From RGIG7300 sp045133915 (GTDB lineage: Bacteria; Bacillota; Clostridia; Oscillospirales; CAG-272), in assembly GCA_045133915.1 (NCBI GenBank), contig JBGUUX010000070.1:1-53370 (forward strand): a stretch of DNA of 53,370 nucleotides. Direction: 5' to 3'. The translations under genes and the position numbers were made by a program. Under the pieces are notes generated by a model. The model did not search any database and had not been told where the DNA came from. It was given only the letters and a program-made list of their open reading frames with translations. Below are positions 33,184-43,304 of this stretch, piece by piece (the stretch's first letter is position 1; every line of letters starts with the position of its first letter).

Positions 33184-34410
33184 ATGAAACGTATAATTTC
33201 CTGTATTTTAATTATTGTTATTATGTCGGCTTTTGCCGTAAATATATCCGCATTCAGCTATACACAGATAGCAAGTGAGAGCGAATGGCAACTCCTTGAT
33301 CTGATCAACAGACAGCGTAGGGAAGCTGCTACTATGTTTATTTCGCTTCAGGATGCGGCTCACACAAGATCAAACGAGCTTTTAGCTGAGCTTTCTCATT
33401 ACAGACCCGACGGAGATCCCTGGTATACAGTGCTTACCGACAAGGGCGTTGGATATGACACCGAGAGCTTTGAGATAATCGGTGCAAATTTCGGTACTCC
33501 TAAGGCCTTTCTTGATGCGGTGCTTAAATCTGATATGAAGGACAAGCTCTTAAACGGCGGTGTTCATATAGGTGTGGGACATACCTCTGCCGCAGGCGCA
33601 AAGAACTCAGATGCTTGGTGCATCATTGGCGTAAGCTGTAAGGGTATCAGTGCAATATCCCTTCATTATGATGATATTCATCTTACCGCAGGCGGTAACT
33701 TATCTACGGTTGACGCTACCGTTGAGGCAGAATGTGAGCATACACGTTCCTACATGAAGCTGCTTCCCAATATGATAAGCGGTTACGATAATTCCAAAAT
33801 AGGCACTCAGATATTAAAGGCTGCTTATAAGGGTAAAAGTGCAGAGCTTGTAATAACCAACGACTATAAGGACGTTAAGCCGGGTGTATGGTATTACAGT
33901 CCTATAATGAACTGTACAGCACAGGGCTATTATTCGGGTGTAGGTAACGGTAATTTCAATCCCTCGGGACAGATGACAAGAGAGATGTTTGTAACAGTAT
34001 TAGGTAGGCTTGCGGATATAGACGTTACAAAATATACCGGTACAAGCTTTGGTGACGTAAAGAGCGACCGTTGGTCTGCTCCCTATATCAAATGGGCGTC
34101 GGATAACGGTATTGTATCGGGATATAACGACGGCAGCTTTGCTCCTACAAAGGGAATAACCCGACAGGAAATGTGTTCCGTGGTCAAGCGCTATCTTGAT
34201 AAGTATGATATAACAATAGAGCAGACAAACGCCGAAAAAGACTTTACAGACAGTAATATGATAGCCTCCTGGGCAAAGGAAGCTGTAAGCTACTGTCAGA
34301 CAAGGGGTATAATCTCAGGCGACGCTAAGGGCGCGTTTAACCCGTCTAAAACGGCTACCCGCGCCGAGGTTGCGGTGATAATAACAAATCTGGATAACAA
34401 AATAAAATGA
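33184..34410 (+). CDS. Exported CAP (SCP-like) domain protein with three SLH repeats
   Basis: A 408-residue protein. Two adjacent ATGs (33181, 33184) follow CGGAGGA; the second has the better spacing. The signal peptide ends near residue 24. The segment about 30-165 matches the CAP/SCP-like fold (LLDLINRQRREA, RSNELLAELSHYRPDGDPW), usually extracellular and of unclear activity. Residues about 230-408 are three SLH repeats (YKDVKPGVWYYSPIMNC, FGDVKSDRWSAPYIKWA, FTDSNMIASWAKEAVSYC). The protein should sit on the S-layer-bearing wall. It is monocistronic with its own promoter and a bidirectional terminator. Confidence 0.82.
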   Translation: MKRIISCILIIVIMSAFAVNISAFSYTQIASESEWQLLDLINRQRREAATMFISLQDAAHTRSNELLAELSHYRPDGDPWYTVLTDKGVGYDTESFEIIGANFGTPKAFLDAVLKSDMKDKLLNGGVHIGVGHTSAAGAKNSDAWCIIGVSCKGISAISLHYDDIHLTAGGNLSTVDATVEAECEHTRSYMKLLPNMISGYDNSKIGTQILKAAYKGKSAELVITNDYKDVKPGVWYYSPIMNCTAQGYYSGVGNGNFNPSGQMTREMFVTVLGRLADIDVTKYTGTSFGDVKSDRWSAPYIKWASDNGIVSGYNDGSFAPTKGITRQEMCSVVKRYLDKYDITIEQTNAEKDFTDSNMIASWAKEAVSYCQTRGIISGDAKGAFNPSKTATRAEVAVIITNLDNKIK

Positions 34411-34436
34411 GCAGTCATATGACTGCTCATTATTTT
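34406..34436. terminator. Bidirectional terminator between CAP-SLH and LRR genes
   Basis: Perfect palindrome AATGAGCAGTCAT / ATGACTGCTCATT followed by ATTTTTA. It includes the plus-strand stop TGA. Confidence 0.88.
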
Positions 34437-37400
34437 TATATGTTTATTACGTAGTAGTTATAGGATTCGTCGTCATACTGTACACAGAAAGTATATATAC
34501 CTGATTTGAGATCCTTTACGGCTATAACGCCGTCAACTATCTTGTCAGCCTTGAGCGCTTTTGAACCCTTAGCCGCCTTGATCTGGCTCGACGTTGTATA
34601 TTCCCCCATAGCGTATCTTATCATCACCATTCCGTCAAGCTCACCAAAGATAACTGTATTATCTTTCTGCTCAACGGTAGGAAGCTTCTTTGTTACGTTA
34701 TAGTGATATACCTTCTGATATCCGTTGTTATATTCAACGATTATTGTGACCATACCTTCTTCTCTGTACTGTATTGTATAAGGGTCTTTACCCTTGATTG
34801 CAGTCTTTGCAGAGAAATTACGTATAGTGTCGGTAGCCTTAAGCTCCTTAACAGTATTCCATTTGCCGTATGCGGTACGGATGACCTTTACGTCAGGGAG
34901 ATTGGATACAGTTACCTGCAAGCCGTTGACGGTAAATACAGGCTCGTCTACTACAAGAGTTTCGTGGAACACCTTATAACTGCCGTCATTGTATCTGATA
35001 AGCACAGTATGTACACCGGGCTCGTATACGGTATAGTTGTATTCGTGCTTGCCCTGTATCTTGTTTACACCGGCGCTGAATATATAACCGTTTTGCTTAA
35101 TCTCGGAATAACTGTTAAATTCACCCTTAGCAATAAAGAAGTCTTTTACATCATAGAGGTTATGTATTGTAATCTTAACACCGTAAGCTGAAACGTAGGG
35201 TGTGAAGTTAGTTACGTCCATAGCCTTCAGGAAGGTAGTTCCGTCAATCATTCTTACCCATACGGTATAGTAACCGCCGTTGGGAATGTTATATACAAAG
35301 TCAGAGCCAACTATTCGCTTTTCTATGAAAGACTTGTCAAGATTTACACAGTCGGCAGCGTTACGGATAGATGCTGCTGTTTCGTGTACACCGCTTGCAT
35401 ATCTGATATGGTCTATGTCAGATGCGTTTGTCATGGTAACGGTGTAGTTATCAACCGTGATCTCTGTGTTGAGTACGGGTATCTCGTAGATATCTCTGTT
35501 TGTGGCTGTAAGCACAAACTGAGAGAACTTGTCTACCTCGACTGTTACGGTATCCTCATTTGTGTCAAGATCGGCTATTACAGATACCTCACCCTTATGC
35601 TCGTGGAGGATAAAGTAGTGTTTGTAGCCACGGTGCGCTTCGGGAATATCAATTGTTATTCTCAGCTTACCCATAGCCGATGTCTCTTTTGAAATATCGG
35701 TAATATTGGAAGTAACGCCGTCGGTAGTCTTGGTAAGGGTTATATCATAGTACTTAAGTATAGTTTTGTTTTCAGCTGCATCAAGGATCTCCTGAGCAAC
35801 AAACTCGTCATAAGTATTGATACCGTCGTTATCTATTGTGGGAGCTTCTATCTCGTTTGCGGTAACTTCAAATGAGACGTCTTTGCTGTTGGCTATATCC
35901 TCGCTTGTTACGATAAGACCGTTCATGGAAAGGTCAAAACCGTCGGTAGAAGTAAAGCTACAACCGCAGAGAAGAGCACACATAGACTCAAGCTTTGTAA
36001 CGTACAGCTCTGACAGATAAAGTCTTTCAGACTCGGTAAGGGAGTCGTATATTGCCTTTTCACGGGAAACTCTTGCTCTGTAGGCTTCGGCTTCTGCCGA
36101 TGTGGAGCAGGTGGGAACCTCGTCAAAGAACGCCTTTTCAATATTTGTTATCTTAACGTTCTTTTCGATTTCGATAGTACTGTCACCGTATACCGCACCG
36201 TTAGATATGACCACTGTAGCATAGCCAACGCCACCGTCGTCGGTAGTTGCTCTTACGGTGAATATACCTTCACCAACGTAGCCAAAGTGGTACTTACCGT
36301 TGGAGAGGGTAGTCATTCTTGCACGCTCACGTCCGCTCTGATAGTAGAGTACAACCTCTGCTTCGGTAGTCTTGCCGTCACGGTATACTGTACCGCGGAT
36401 GTTAGACATATCGTTTTCGGCTTCCTGCATAGTCAGTGCACCGACGTTGGAGACACCTTCACCCGTAACCTCAACGATCGTATAGGTTCTAAGGTTATAT
36501 ATCTTGTTATAACCAAGGCCGCTGGGACGGTATTCGTTTGTAGTGCAGGAGAGTATATAGGTTCCTGCGGGTACACCCTCTATCGTAAAGCATCCGTTTT
36601 CGTCACTGTTAAGGGATGCTACGTTTCTACGGTCAGAGAGTCTTGCCAGACCTATCATAGCATAGGGTCTGAGCTTAACCGTAGTGTCTCTGTTTTCTAT
36701 GTATGTAAAACCTGTGATACTGCCGCAGGGCTGCTTTGTGCCCTCTACGTATATATCGGTCAGGTCACCGCCGGAAACGGTGATGTCCTTGAGCTCTGTA
36801 CCGAACTCATTTTCTATTTTGAGTATATAGTCGCCTGTGGGAATATTGTCAAAGCTGAAGCTGCCATCCTCGGGAACAACACTATCAATAATATTACCCT
36901 CGGTATCTGTTATCGTAACTTTGGTGACGTCATCGGATACGTTACCGCTGACAGTGAAGCCCTTGTTGAGAACAAGCGACGTATCGCCTGTAAGGATAAC
37001 GTCAAAGGCGTCGAGACGCTTTACATTTACCTTGGTAAAGTACTGACCCTCGGGGGCTTGTGCACGGATAGTGTAGCTTCCTACCTCGGCATAGGTGAGG
37101 ACGTATCTGCCGTCGGAACCGGTAATGACACTTTCCTTTACAACACCGTCGTTATAGAGGATGTCTACCTTTACTCCTACGGCAGGTGTACCGTCGGTAT
37201 ACTTAACGCTGCCTACGATGCTTGTACCGTAAGCAATATCGGGATTGCCTGTCTTACGCAGTACGAAGTGAAGCAGGTTATATGTACGGCACCACTCCAG
37301 AGACTCGGTATTGTCGTATACCAGCTTGATGGTGTTGGCAGAGAAGGCGTCGTCAGCAAGATAACGTATGCTTGCGGGGATAAGAACCATCTTGATAGAA

Positions 37401-40400
37401 TCACAATCTGCAAATACTCTGGTGCTTATCTGCTCGATGCCCTCGCCTATGGTAACCTTACTGATGCTTGTACCCTCAAAGGCGGAGTTAAAGAGGTTGT
37501 ATACACTTCCGGGGATATGTATCTCGGTTATAGAGCTACATCCGTAGAATGCCCTTTCGCCTATATGCTCAAGCCCCTCGGGAAGAACTACGCCTGTGAG
37601 CTTGAGACAGTTTGTGAAGGCATAGTTCTCTATGCGACGCAGACCATCGTGCATTATAGCGGTTTCCATCTTGTCGCATTTTACAAAGGCGTTCTGACCG
37701 ATACAGGTAACACCCTTGCCGAGGTCGATATATTTTAGGTTGCGACAGTAATAGAAGGTATTATCCTTTATCTCTGTAACTGTGTCGGGGATGACGATAG
37801 ACTCTATCTTTGAATTATAGAATGCGTTGTCACCAAGATAGGTGAGAGAGTCGGGCATATCTATCTCGGCAAACGCCGTAGCATAGAAGGCATATGAACC
37901 GATATATTCAACGCTGTCGGGAATGGTGATGCTTGTAAGGGAGCTACATCCTCTGAAGGAGTTATCTCCTATCTTGCGCACTCCGTCACTTAATATGACC
38001 GATTTAAGAGATTTTGCACCGTCAAATGTGCCTCTTATCTCAACCACGGGGGCATCTCCTATATAAGCGGGCACGGTGACCTCGGTAGCCACACCGTCAA
38101 ACCTAAAGGCAATAGCCTCACCGTTGTATATAAAGTAGGATATACCGTCAACAGTGACGATCTCGATGGCAGAGTCGGCGTTGCTTATAATGTACATATA
38201 GCCGTTATCCTCGGCAAAGCTTTGAGCGTAGCTGCCTTCCGCAACGATAAGGATAGCAGTGGCGGGAATAGCACTGGATGAAATTGTGGTAGTAGAGGCA
38301 GGAATCACTATAGTAGCAAGACTGCCACAGGAATTAAATGCATTAGAGCTTATTTGGTATACGCCTTCCTCGATTGTTACTTTTTCGAGAGAGTAACACT
38401 CTGCGAAAGCATAGTTATATATGTTACCAATGCTACCGGGGATCGTTACCTCTGTGAGAGAGGTGCAACGGTAGAATGCATAGCTGGTCATAAACACACC
38501 GTCGGGGTTTTCGGGAAGTCTTACCTCTTTAAGCAAGCTGCACTGTGAGAACGCATACTGACCTATAGATGTGATATTATCGCCTAAGTAGATAGACTCA
38601 AGGGCAGTACAACGGTTAAAGGTAGACATACCGATACTTGTAATACCTTCAGAGAGCTTTACACTCTTAAGGGCGGTACAGTTGGTGAATGCAGAGGTAC
38701 CTAAGGTGGTTACGGTATCAGGCATTTCAACACTTAAAAGTCCGTCGCAGCCGTAGAATGCCTCGGAGCCGATGTAGGTAAGTCCCTCGGGCAGCTCGAT
38801 GCCGGTGAGCCCGTCACAGTTATAGAAGGCATCGTCGCCTATATATTCGATGCTTGCAGACATCTTGATCTCACTTAAGTTATAACATCCCGAGAAGGTA
38901 GCGGCACCGATAGTAGTAACGCTGTCGGGAATTGTAACCTTCTTAAGAGAAGATGTGTTACTGAAGCATCCGCGAAGCTCGGTTACGGGGTAGCCGTTGA
39001 CCTCAGCGGGGATATTGAGCTCGGTCTGATTCTTTTCCGACTTGAATGCTATTGCATGATCCTCGATGATACAGTAAGTAACACCGTCGATTACGGGGAA
39101 CACGGGATCTGTGCCGTCATAAATAACGTATAGAAGTCCGTTATCTCTTGCAATCTTATGGGCATTGGAATCCTGATATACAAGAAGGAAGGTAGTGGAA
39201 GGGAAGCTTCCGTCATAGAAGTATCCGATATCCTTGGGCATACGTACCATCTCAAGCTTATCGCAATCACGGAACGCCTGATACATAACGCCGTCAACAC
39301 CTTCACCGAGGGTAACCTCGGCAAGCTCATAACAGCTGTCAAAGGCATTGTTGCCGACACCCTCGACCGTTCCGGGGATGGTTACGCTTTTAAGGCCCTT
39401 ACAGTAGCCGAAGCTGTAGTAGGTAAGATATTTAAGTCCCTCGGGTAAAACAACGTTTTCAAGGGCGTGACAAGCGTTAAAGGCATAGTTGTCGATCTGT
39501 TCGAGCTTAGGTGAGAAGATAAGCTCTGTCATAGCATCACATCTGGCGAATGCATAGTAGCCTACGTAGGTTACGTTAGCACCCATATATACAGACTTAA
39601 GCTTACGGCATTCCTGGAAGGTAGCGTACTTGATTTCGCTTACGTTGTCTGATATACGAACCGATGTTATTCCGGAATACTGGAACGCATAGGATTCTAT
39701 CTCTGTTACCGAGTCGGGGATATAGATATCAGCTTCTCCAATGCTTGCAAAAGCGTAAGATCCGATATAGGTTACGGTCTCGGGAATGTTTACCTCAGTA
39801 AGAGCGCTGCATCCGTAGAATGCTTCGTCCTCAATACGGCGAAGACCCTCGGGCAGAGTTACTTTGGTAAGAGTAGTTGCGTTCTTAAAGGCTCCGTGTA
39901 TTTCGGTTACGGGATAACCCTGTATCGTTGCGGGAACGGTAACCTCGCTTACAGAACCGTCAAAGCCGTTAAGATAAGCCTGACCGTTATAGAGGTAATA
40001 GGTAAGACAGCCCTCGGTTACTGTGATGGGGGTAGCGGAGGTGGTCATAAGCTCGTAGCTTAAAGAGTTCTCCATAGCGTAGATATGAGCCTCAGAGCCC
40101 TCGTCACACCATATCTTAAGGTCAGAGCACAGGGCAAATGCCTCGGGTGCTATAGCGGTAACACCCTCGTAGAGAACGATAGAGTTCATAGCATCACAGC
40201 TATAGAAGGCGCCCGCACCAATGGTGGTAAGCATATGGGTGGTTACGATACAAACAAGGTTATCTGCATCATAGAACGCTTCGTCACCTATCTCGGTGAC
40301 GGTAATAGGAAGGGCAACGCTGTTGATAACGTCGTTATCCTTAAATGCCCCTTCGGCAACCTTTGTAACCTTAAGACCTTCTATCTCCGAAGGCACGTAT

Positions 40401-40564
40401 ACATCGGTATCGTTACCGTTATACTTTGTTACAGCAATGCCGTCACCGTATGCTTCGTATTCCCATTCAGTTGCAGCCTCACTCTCTTCTGCGCTTACAG
40501 AAAAGGGAATACCGCATATTAAAAATGAAAACACTAAAATTAAAGACAATATTTTTTTAAACAT
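34436..40564 (-). CDS. Giant BspA-type leucine-rich-repeat surface protein
   Basis: A 2042-residue exported protein. The start is ATG 40564 (MFKKILSLILVFSFL) after AGGAGA; the frame extends 15 codons upstream without support. The signal peptide ends at about 25. Residues about 30-1105 are BspA/LRR_5 repeats (for example LTEVNIPETVTYIGSYAF), arranged in four larger modules. Each module closes with a segment such as AHKIARDNGLLYVIYDG or AQSFAEDNGYMYIIS, and modules two to four open with a YPVTEI-G-F block. Residues about 1113-1460 hold several carboxypeptidase-regulatory-like beta domains (VGVKVDILYNDG, GSFSFDNIPTGDYILKI, GCFTIEGVPAGTYIL). A helical linker and a mixed region follow. The last 344 residues are four about 86-residue repeats I cannot assign. 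No LPxTG, SLH or C-terminal TM anchor is seen. A role in adhesion or glycan binding is inferred. Confidence 0.88.
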   Translation of the reverse strand: MFKKILSLILVFSFLICGIPFSVSAEESEAATEWEYEAYGDGIAVTKYNGNDTDVYVPSEIEGLKVTKVAEGAFKDNDVINSVALPITVTEIGDEAFYDADNLVCIVTTHMLTTIGAGAFYSCDAMNSIVLYEGVTAIAPEAFALCSDLKIWCDEGSEAHIYAMENSLSYELMTTSATPITVTEGCLTYYLYNGQAYLNGFDGSVSEVTVPATIQGYPVTEIHGAFKNATTLTKVTLPEGLRRIEDEAFYGCSALTEVNIPETVTYIGSYAFASIGEADIYIPDSVTEIESYAFQYSGITSVRISDNVSEIKYATFQECRKLKSVYMGANVTYVGYYAFARCDAMTELIFSPKLEQIDNYAFNACHALENVVLPEGLKYLTYYSFGYCKGLKSVTIPGTVEGVGNNAFDSCYELAEVTLGEGVDGVMYQAFRDCDKLEMVRMPKDIGYFYDGSFPSTTFLLVYQDSNAHKIARDNGLLYVIYDGTDPVFPVIDGVTYCIIEDHAIAFKSEKNQTELNIPAEVNGYPVTELRGCFSNTSSLKKVTIPDSVTTIGAATFSGCYNLSEIKMSASIEYIGDDAFYNCDGLTGIELPEGLTYIGSEAFYGCDGLLSVEMPDTVTTLGTSAFTNCTALKSVKLSEGITSIGMSTFNRCTALESIYLGDNITSIGQYAFSQCSLLKEVRLPENPDGVFMTSYAFYRCTSLTEVTIPGSIGNIYNYAFAECYSLEKVTIEEGVYQISSNAFNSCGSLATIVIPASTTTISSSAIPATAILIVAEGSYAQSFAEDNGYMYIISNADSAIEIVTVDGISYFIYNGEAIAFRFDGVATEVTVPAYIGDAPVVEIRGTFDGAKSLKSVILSDGVRKIGDNSFRGCSSLTSITIPDSVEYIGSYAFYATAFAEIDMPDSLTYLGDNAFYNSKIESIVIPDTVTEIKDNTFYYCRNLKYIDLGKGVTCIGQNAFVKCDKMETAIMHDGLRRIENYAFTNCLKLTGVVLPEGLEHIGERAFYGCSSITEIHIPGSVYNLFNSAFEGTSISKVTIGEGIEQISTRVFADCDSIKMVLIPASIRYLADDAFSANTIKLVYDNTESLEWCRTYNLLHFVLRKTGNPDIAYGTSIVGSVKYTDGTPAVGVKVDILYNDGVVKESVITGSDGRYVLTYAEVGSYTIRAQAPEGQYFTKVNVKRLDAFDVILTGDTSLVLNKGFTVSGNVSDDVTKVTITDTEGNIIDSVVPEDGSFSFDNIPTGDYILKIENEFGTELKDITVSGGDLTDIYVEGTKQPCGSITGFTYIENRDTTVKLRPYAMIGLARLSDRRNVASLNSDENGCFTIEGVPAGTYILSCTTNEYRPSGLGYNKIYNLRTYTIVEVTGEGVSNVGALTMQEAENDMSNIRGTVYRDGKTTEAEVVLYYQSGRERARMTTLSNGKYHFGYVGEGIFTVRATTDDGGVGYATVVISNGAVYGDSTIEIEKNVKITNIEKAFFDEVPTCSTSAEAEAYRARVSREKAIYDSLTESERLYLSELYVTKLESMCALLCGCSFTSTDGFDLSMNGLIVTSEDIANSKDVSFEVTANEIEAPTIDNDGINTYDEFVAQEILDAAENKTILKYYDITLTKTTDGVTSNITDISKETSAMGKLRITIDIPEAHRGYKHYFILHEHKGEVSVIADLDTNEDTVTVEVDKFSQFVLTATNRDIYEIPVLNTEITVDNYTVTMTNASDIDHIRYASGVHETAASIRNAADCVNLDKSFIEKRIVGSDFVYNIPNGGYYTVWVRMIDGTTFLKAMDVTNFTPYVSAYGVKITIHNLYDVKDFFIAKGEFNSYSEIKQNGYIFSAGVNKIQGKHEYNYTVYEPGVHTVLIRYNDGSYKVFHETLVVDEPVFTVNGLQVTVSNLPDVKVIRTAYGKWNTVKELKATDTIRNFSAKTAIKGKDPYTIQYREEGMVTIIVEYNNGYQKVYHYNVTKKLPTVEQKDNTVIFGELDGMVMIRYAMGEYTTSSQIKAAKGSKALKADKIVDGVIAVKDLKSGIYTFCVQYDDESYNYYVINI

Positions 40565-40587
40565 ATATTCTCCTATAGTCACAAAGA

Positions 40588-40612
40588 GGCTTGATAAGAA
40601 TATTATCAAGCC
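40588..40612. terminator. Hairpin between valS and the LRR gene
   Basis: GGCTTGATAA / TTATCAAGCC, 10-bp stem, 5-nt loop. On the minus strand it is followed only by CTCTTTGTG, so it is a weak terminator or an attenuator controlling read-through from valS into the LRR gene. Confidence 0.5.
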
Positions 40613-40630
40613 ACTTTACTGAAAGTCTAA

Positions 40631-43270
40631 TTACTTATTGATCTTTGCTATAGCTGCTTCAACGCCTGCGAGAACGTCCTTGTACTTAGCAAGCTTTGCC
40701 TTTTCGCCTTCCACAACTGCTGCGGGAGCCTTAGCCACAAAGCCTTCGTTGCCAAGCTTCTTCTCAAGTCTTTCTATCTCGCCGATGGTCTTTTCGCGTT
40801 CCTTTGTAAGACGCTCAAGCTCCTTTTCCATATCAAGAACCTCTGCAAGAGGAATAAATACGGTGCAGGAGGGAGTTACTATCTGAACTGCGTCAGTATC
40901 GGCATACTCGGAAACAACCTCAACCTCGGATGCGGAAGCCAGTCTCTGGAAGAATACAAAGGTATCCTCGTTGAATATGTCGGTACGGTCGGTAACGATA
41001 TAGTTCTTTGCCTTCTTTGAGGGAGGAACGTTCATTTCGTTACGGCGTACACGGATAGCCTTTATAGCCTCGATAAGAGCGTTCATCTTTTCCTCGTCTT
41101 CGGGGAAGTTCAGGCACTCACAAGCTGTGGGATACTCGGAAACCATGATAGAGTCGCCCTCGTGGGGAAGGGTCTGCCAGATCTCCTCTGTGATAAAGGG
41201 CATAAAGGGATGCAGAAGCTTAAGAGTGTTTGAAAGAACGTAGGAGATAACCTGCTGAGCGGACTTAGAGCCTGCGTTAAGTCTGGGCTTAAGAAGCTCG
41301 ATATACCAGTCGCAGAAGATATCCCAGATAAAGTCGTAGAGCTTGGAGAGTGCAACACCCAGCTCGTAGTTTTCGATGTTCTGGGTAACCTCACTTACAA
41401 GACGGTTGTAGAGAGAAAGGATCCACTTATCCTCGATCTGCATATCCTCTACAGCGGGAAGCTCAAGCTTTTCGATATCAAGATTCATAAGAACAAATCT
41501 TGCGGCATTCCATACCTTGTTGTTAAAGTTTCTTGCCGCTTCGATCTTCTCGGGGGAGTATCTCATATCGTTTCCGGGAGAGTTACCTGTTGCAAGAGCA
41601 AATCTCAGCGCGTCTGCGCCGTACTTCTCAATCTCTATAAGGGGATCGATACCGTTACCGAGGGACTTTGACATCTTACGTCCCTGAGCATCACGAACAA
41701 GACCGTGGATAAATACGTCGGGGAAAGGAATAGCGTCCTTTGTTTCCTTGCCTTCCATGGTATCAAGGGACATAAAGATCATCTTGGATACCCAGAAGGT
41801 GATGATATCGTATGCGGTAACGAGAACGTTTGTGGGATAGTAGTAGTTAAGCTCCTTTGTATCCTCGGGCCATCCGAGAGTAGAGAAGGGCCAAAGAGCA
41901 GAGGAGAACCAGGTATCAAGAACGTCGTCTTCCTGCTTGATGTTAGTGCTCTTACACTTAACGCACTCGTGTACGTCGGTCTCGCTCACCATAACCTCGC
42001 CGCAGTCCTTACAGTAGTATGCGGGGATACGGTGACCCCACCAGAGCTGACGGGAGATACACCAGTCGTGGATGTTTTCCATCCAGTAGAGATAGTTCTT
42101 GGAGAAACGGTCGGGAATATATCTGATGTTGCCTTCTTTAACTACCTTGATTGCAGGCTCAGCAAGGGGCTTCATCTTAACGAACCACTGCTTTGATGCA
42201 AGAGGCTCGATTACTGTTCCGCAACGGTAGCAGTGAGCTACGTTGTGGCTGTGCTTTTCGGTCTTTACAAGATAGCCTTCAGCTTCAAGGTCTGCAACAA
42301 GTGCCTTTCTTGCCTCGTAGCGATCCATACCCTTATACTTGCCACCTGCCTCGGTGATAGTACCGTCTTCGTCGATAGCAAATATCATAGGAAGGTCGTG
42401 GCGTGTACCAACCTCAAAGTCGTTGGGGTCGTGGCAGGGAGTGATCTTAACACAGCCTGTACCAAAATCCTTTTCAACGTACTCGTCGGCAATGATGGGT
42501 ATCTCACGGTCTGTCATAGGCAGCTTGAGCATCTTGCCGATAAGGTGGGTATATCTTTCGTCCTCGGGGTGAACTGCAACTGCGGTATCACCGAACATTG
42601 TCTCGGGACGGGTAGTAGCGATGGTAAGGTACTCGTCTGTACCAACGATGGGGTATCTGATATGCCAGAAGGAGCCTTCAAGATCCTTGTACTCAACCTC
42701 TGCATCAGAAAGCGCAGTGTTACAGTGAGGACACCAGTTTGTTATACGAAGTCCACGGTAGATAAGTCCCTTGTCGTAGAGACGAACGAAGGTCTTTTTA
42801 ACTGCAGCGGAGAGGGTATCGCTCATTGTAAAAGCTTCTCTTGTCCAGTCGCAGGAAGAACCAAGCTTCTTGAGCTGACCGATAATAGTACCGCCGTACT
42901 GCTCCTTCCACTGCCAAACAAGCTTAAGGAACTCCTCACGACCGATATCGTGGCGGGTAAGACCCTTTTCCTTACGGAGCACCTCTTCTACCTTGATCTG
43001 TGTTGCAATACCTGCATGGTCACAGCCGGGAACCCAAAGGGTAGAGTAGCCCTGCATACGCTTGGTACGGATAATGATATCCTGAAGGGTATTGTTGAGG
43101 GCGTGTCCCATGTGGAGCTGACCTGTAACGTTAGGCGGGGGAATAACTATAGAGAAGGGTTTCTTCTTTTCATCCATCTCGGGGGTAAAGTAGCCGTTAT
43201 CGCACCAGAACTGATATAAACGGTCCTCTATCTCCGCGGGAGAATATGTCTTGTTAAGTTCTTTTTTCAT
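40631..43270 (-). CDS. valS: Valyl-tRNA synthetase
   Basis: An 879-residue class I aminoacyl-tRNA synthetase that charges tRNA-Val. HIGH appears as HMGH (53-56) in PPNVTGQLHMGHALN, and KMSKS as GRKMSKSLGNG near residue 530. The editing domain (TTRPETMFGDTAVAVHPEDERY) and the C-terminal coiled-coil tRNA-binding arm (LDMEKELERLTKEREKTIGEIERLEKKL) are present. The length is normal. AAGGAGA precedes ATG 43270. Expression is controlled by a valine T-box (43595-43392), which makes sense for the enzyme. Confidence 0.97.
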   Translation of the reverse strand: MKKELNKTYSPAEIEDRLYQFWCDNGYFTPEMDEKKKPFSIVIPPPNVTGQLHMGHALNNTLQDIIIRTKRMQGYSTLWVPGCDHAGIATQIKVEEVLRKEKGLTRHDIGREEFLKLVWQWKEQYGGTIIGQLKKLGSSCDWTREAFTMSDTLSAAVKKTFVRLYDKGLIYRGLRITNWCPHCNTALSDAEVEYKDLEGSFWHIRYPIVGTDEYLTIATTRPETMFGDTAVAVHPEDERYTHLIGKMLKLPMTDREIPIIADEYVEKDFGTGCVKITPCHDPNDFEVGTRHDLPMIFAIDEDGTITEAGGKYKGMDRYEARKALVADLEAEGYLVKTEKHSHNVAHCYRCGTVIEPLASKQWFVKMKPLAEPAIKVVKEGNIRYIPDRFSKNYLYWMENIHDWCISRQLWWGHRIPAYYCKDCGEVMVSETDVHECVKCKSTNIKQEDDVLDTWFSSALWPFSTLGWPEDTKELNYYYPTNVLVTAYDIITFWVSKMIFMSLDTMEGKETKDAIPFPDVFIHGLVRDAQGRKMSKSLGNGIDPLIEIEKYGADALRFALATGNSPGNDMRYSPEKIEAARNFNNKVWNAARFVLMNLDIEKLELPAVEDMQIEDKWILSLYNRLVSEVTQNIENYELGVALSKLYDFIWDIFCDWYIELLKPRLNAGSKSAQQVISYVLSNTLKLLHPFMPFITEEIWQTLPHEGDSIMVSEYPTACECLNFPEDEEKMNALIEAIKAIRVRRNEMNVPPSKKAKNYIVTDRTDIFNEDTFVFFQRLASASEVEVVSEYADTDAVQIVTPSCTVFIPLAEVLDMEKELERLTKEREKTIGEIERLEKKLGNEGFVAKAPAAVVEGEKAKLAKYKDVLAGVEAAIAKINK

Positions 43271-43304
43271 TGATATATCTCCTTAAATTGTTTATAAAAT
43301 AAAA

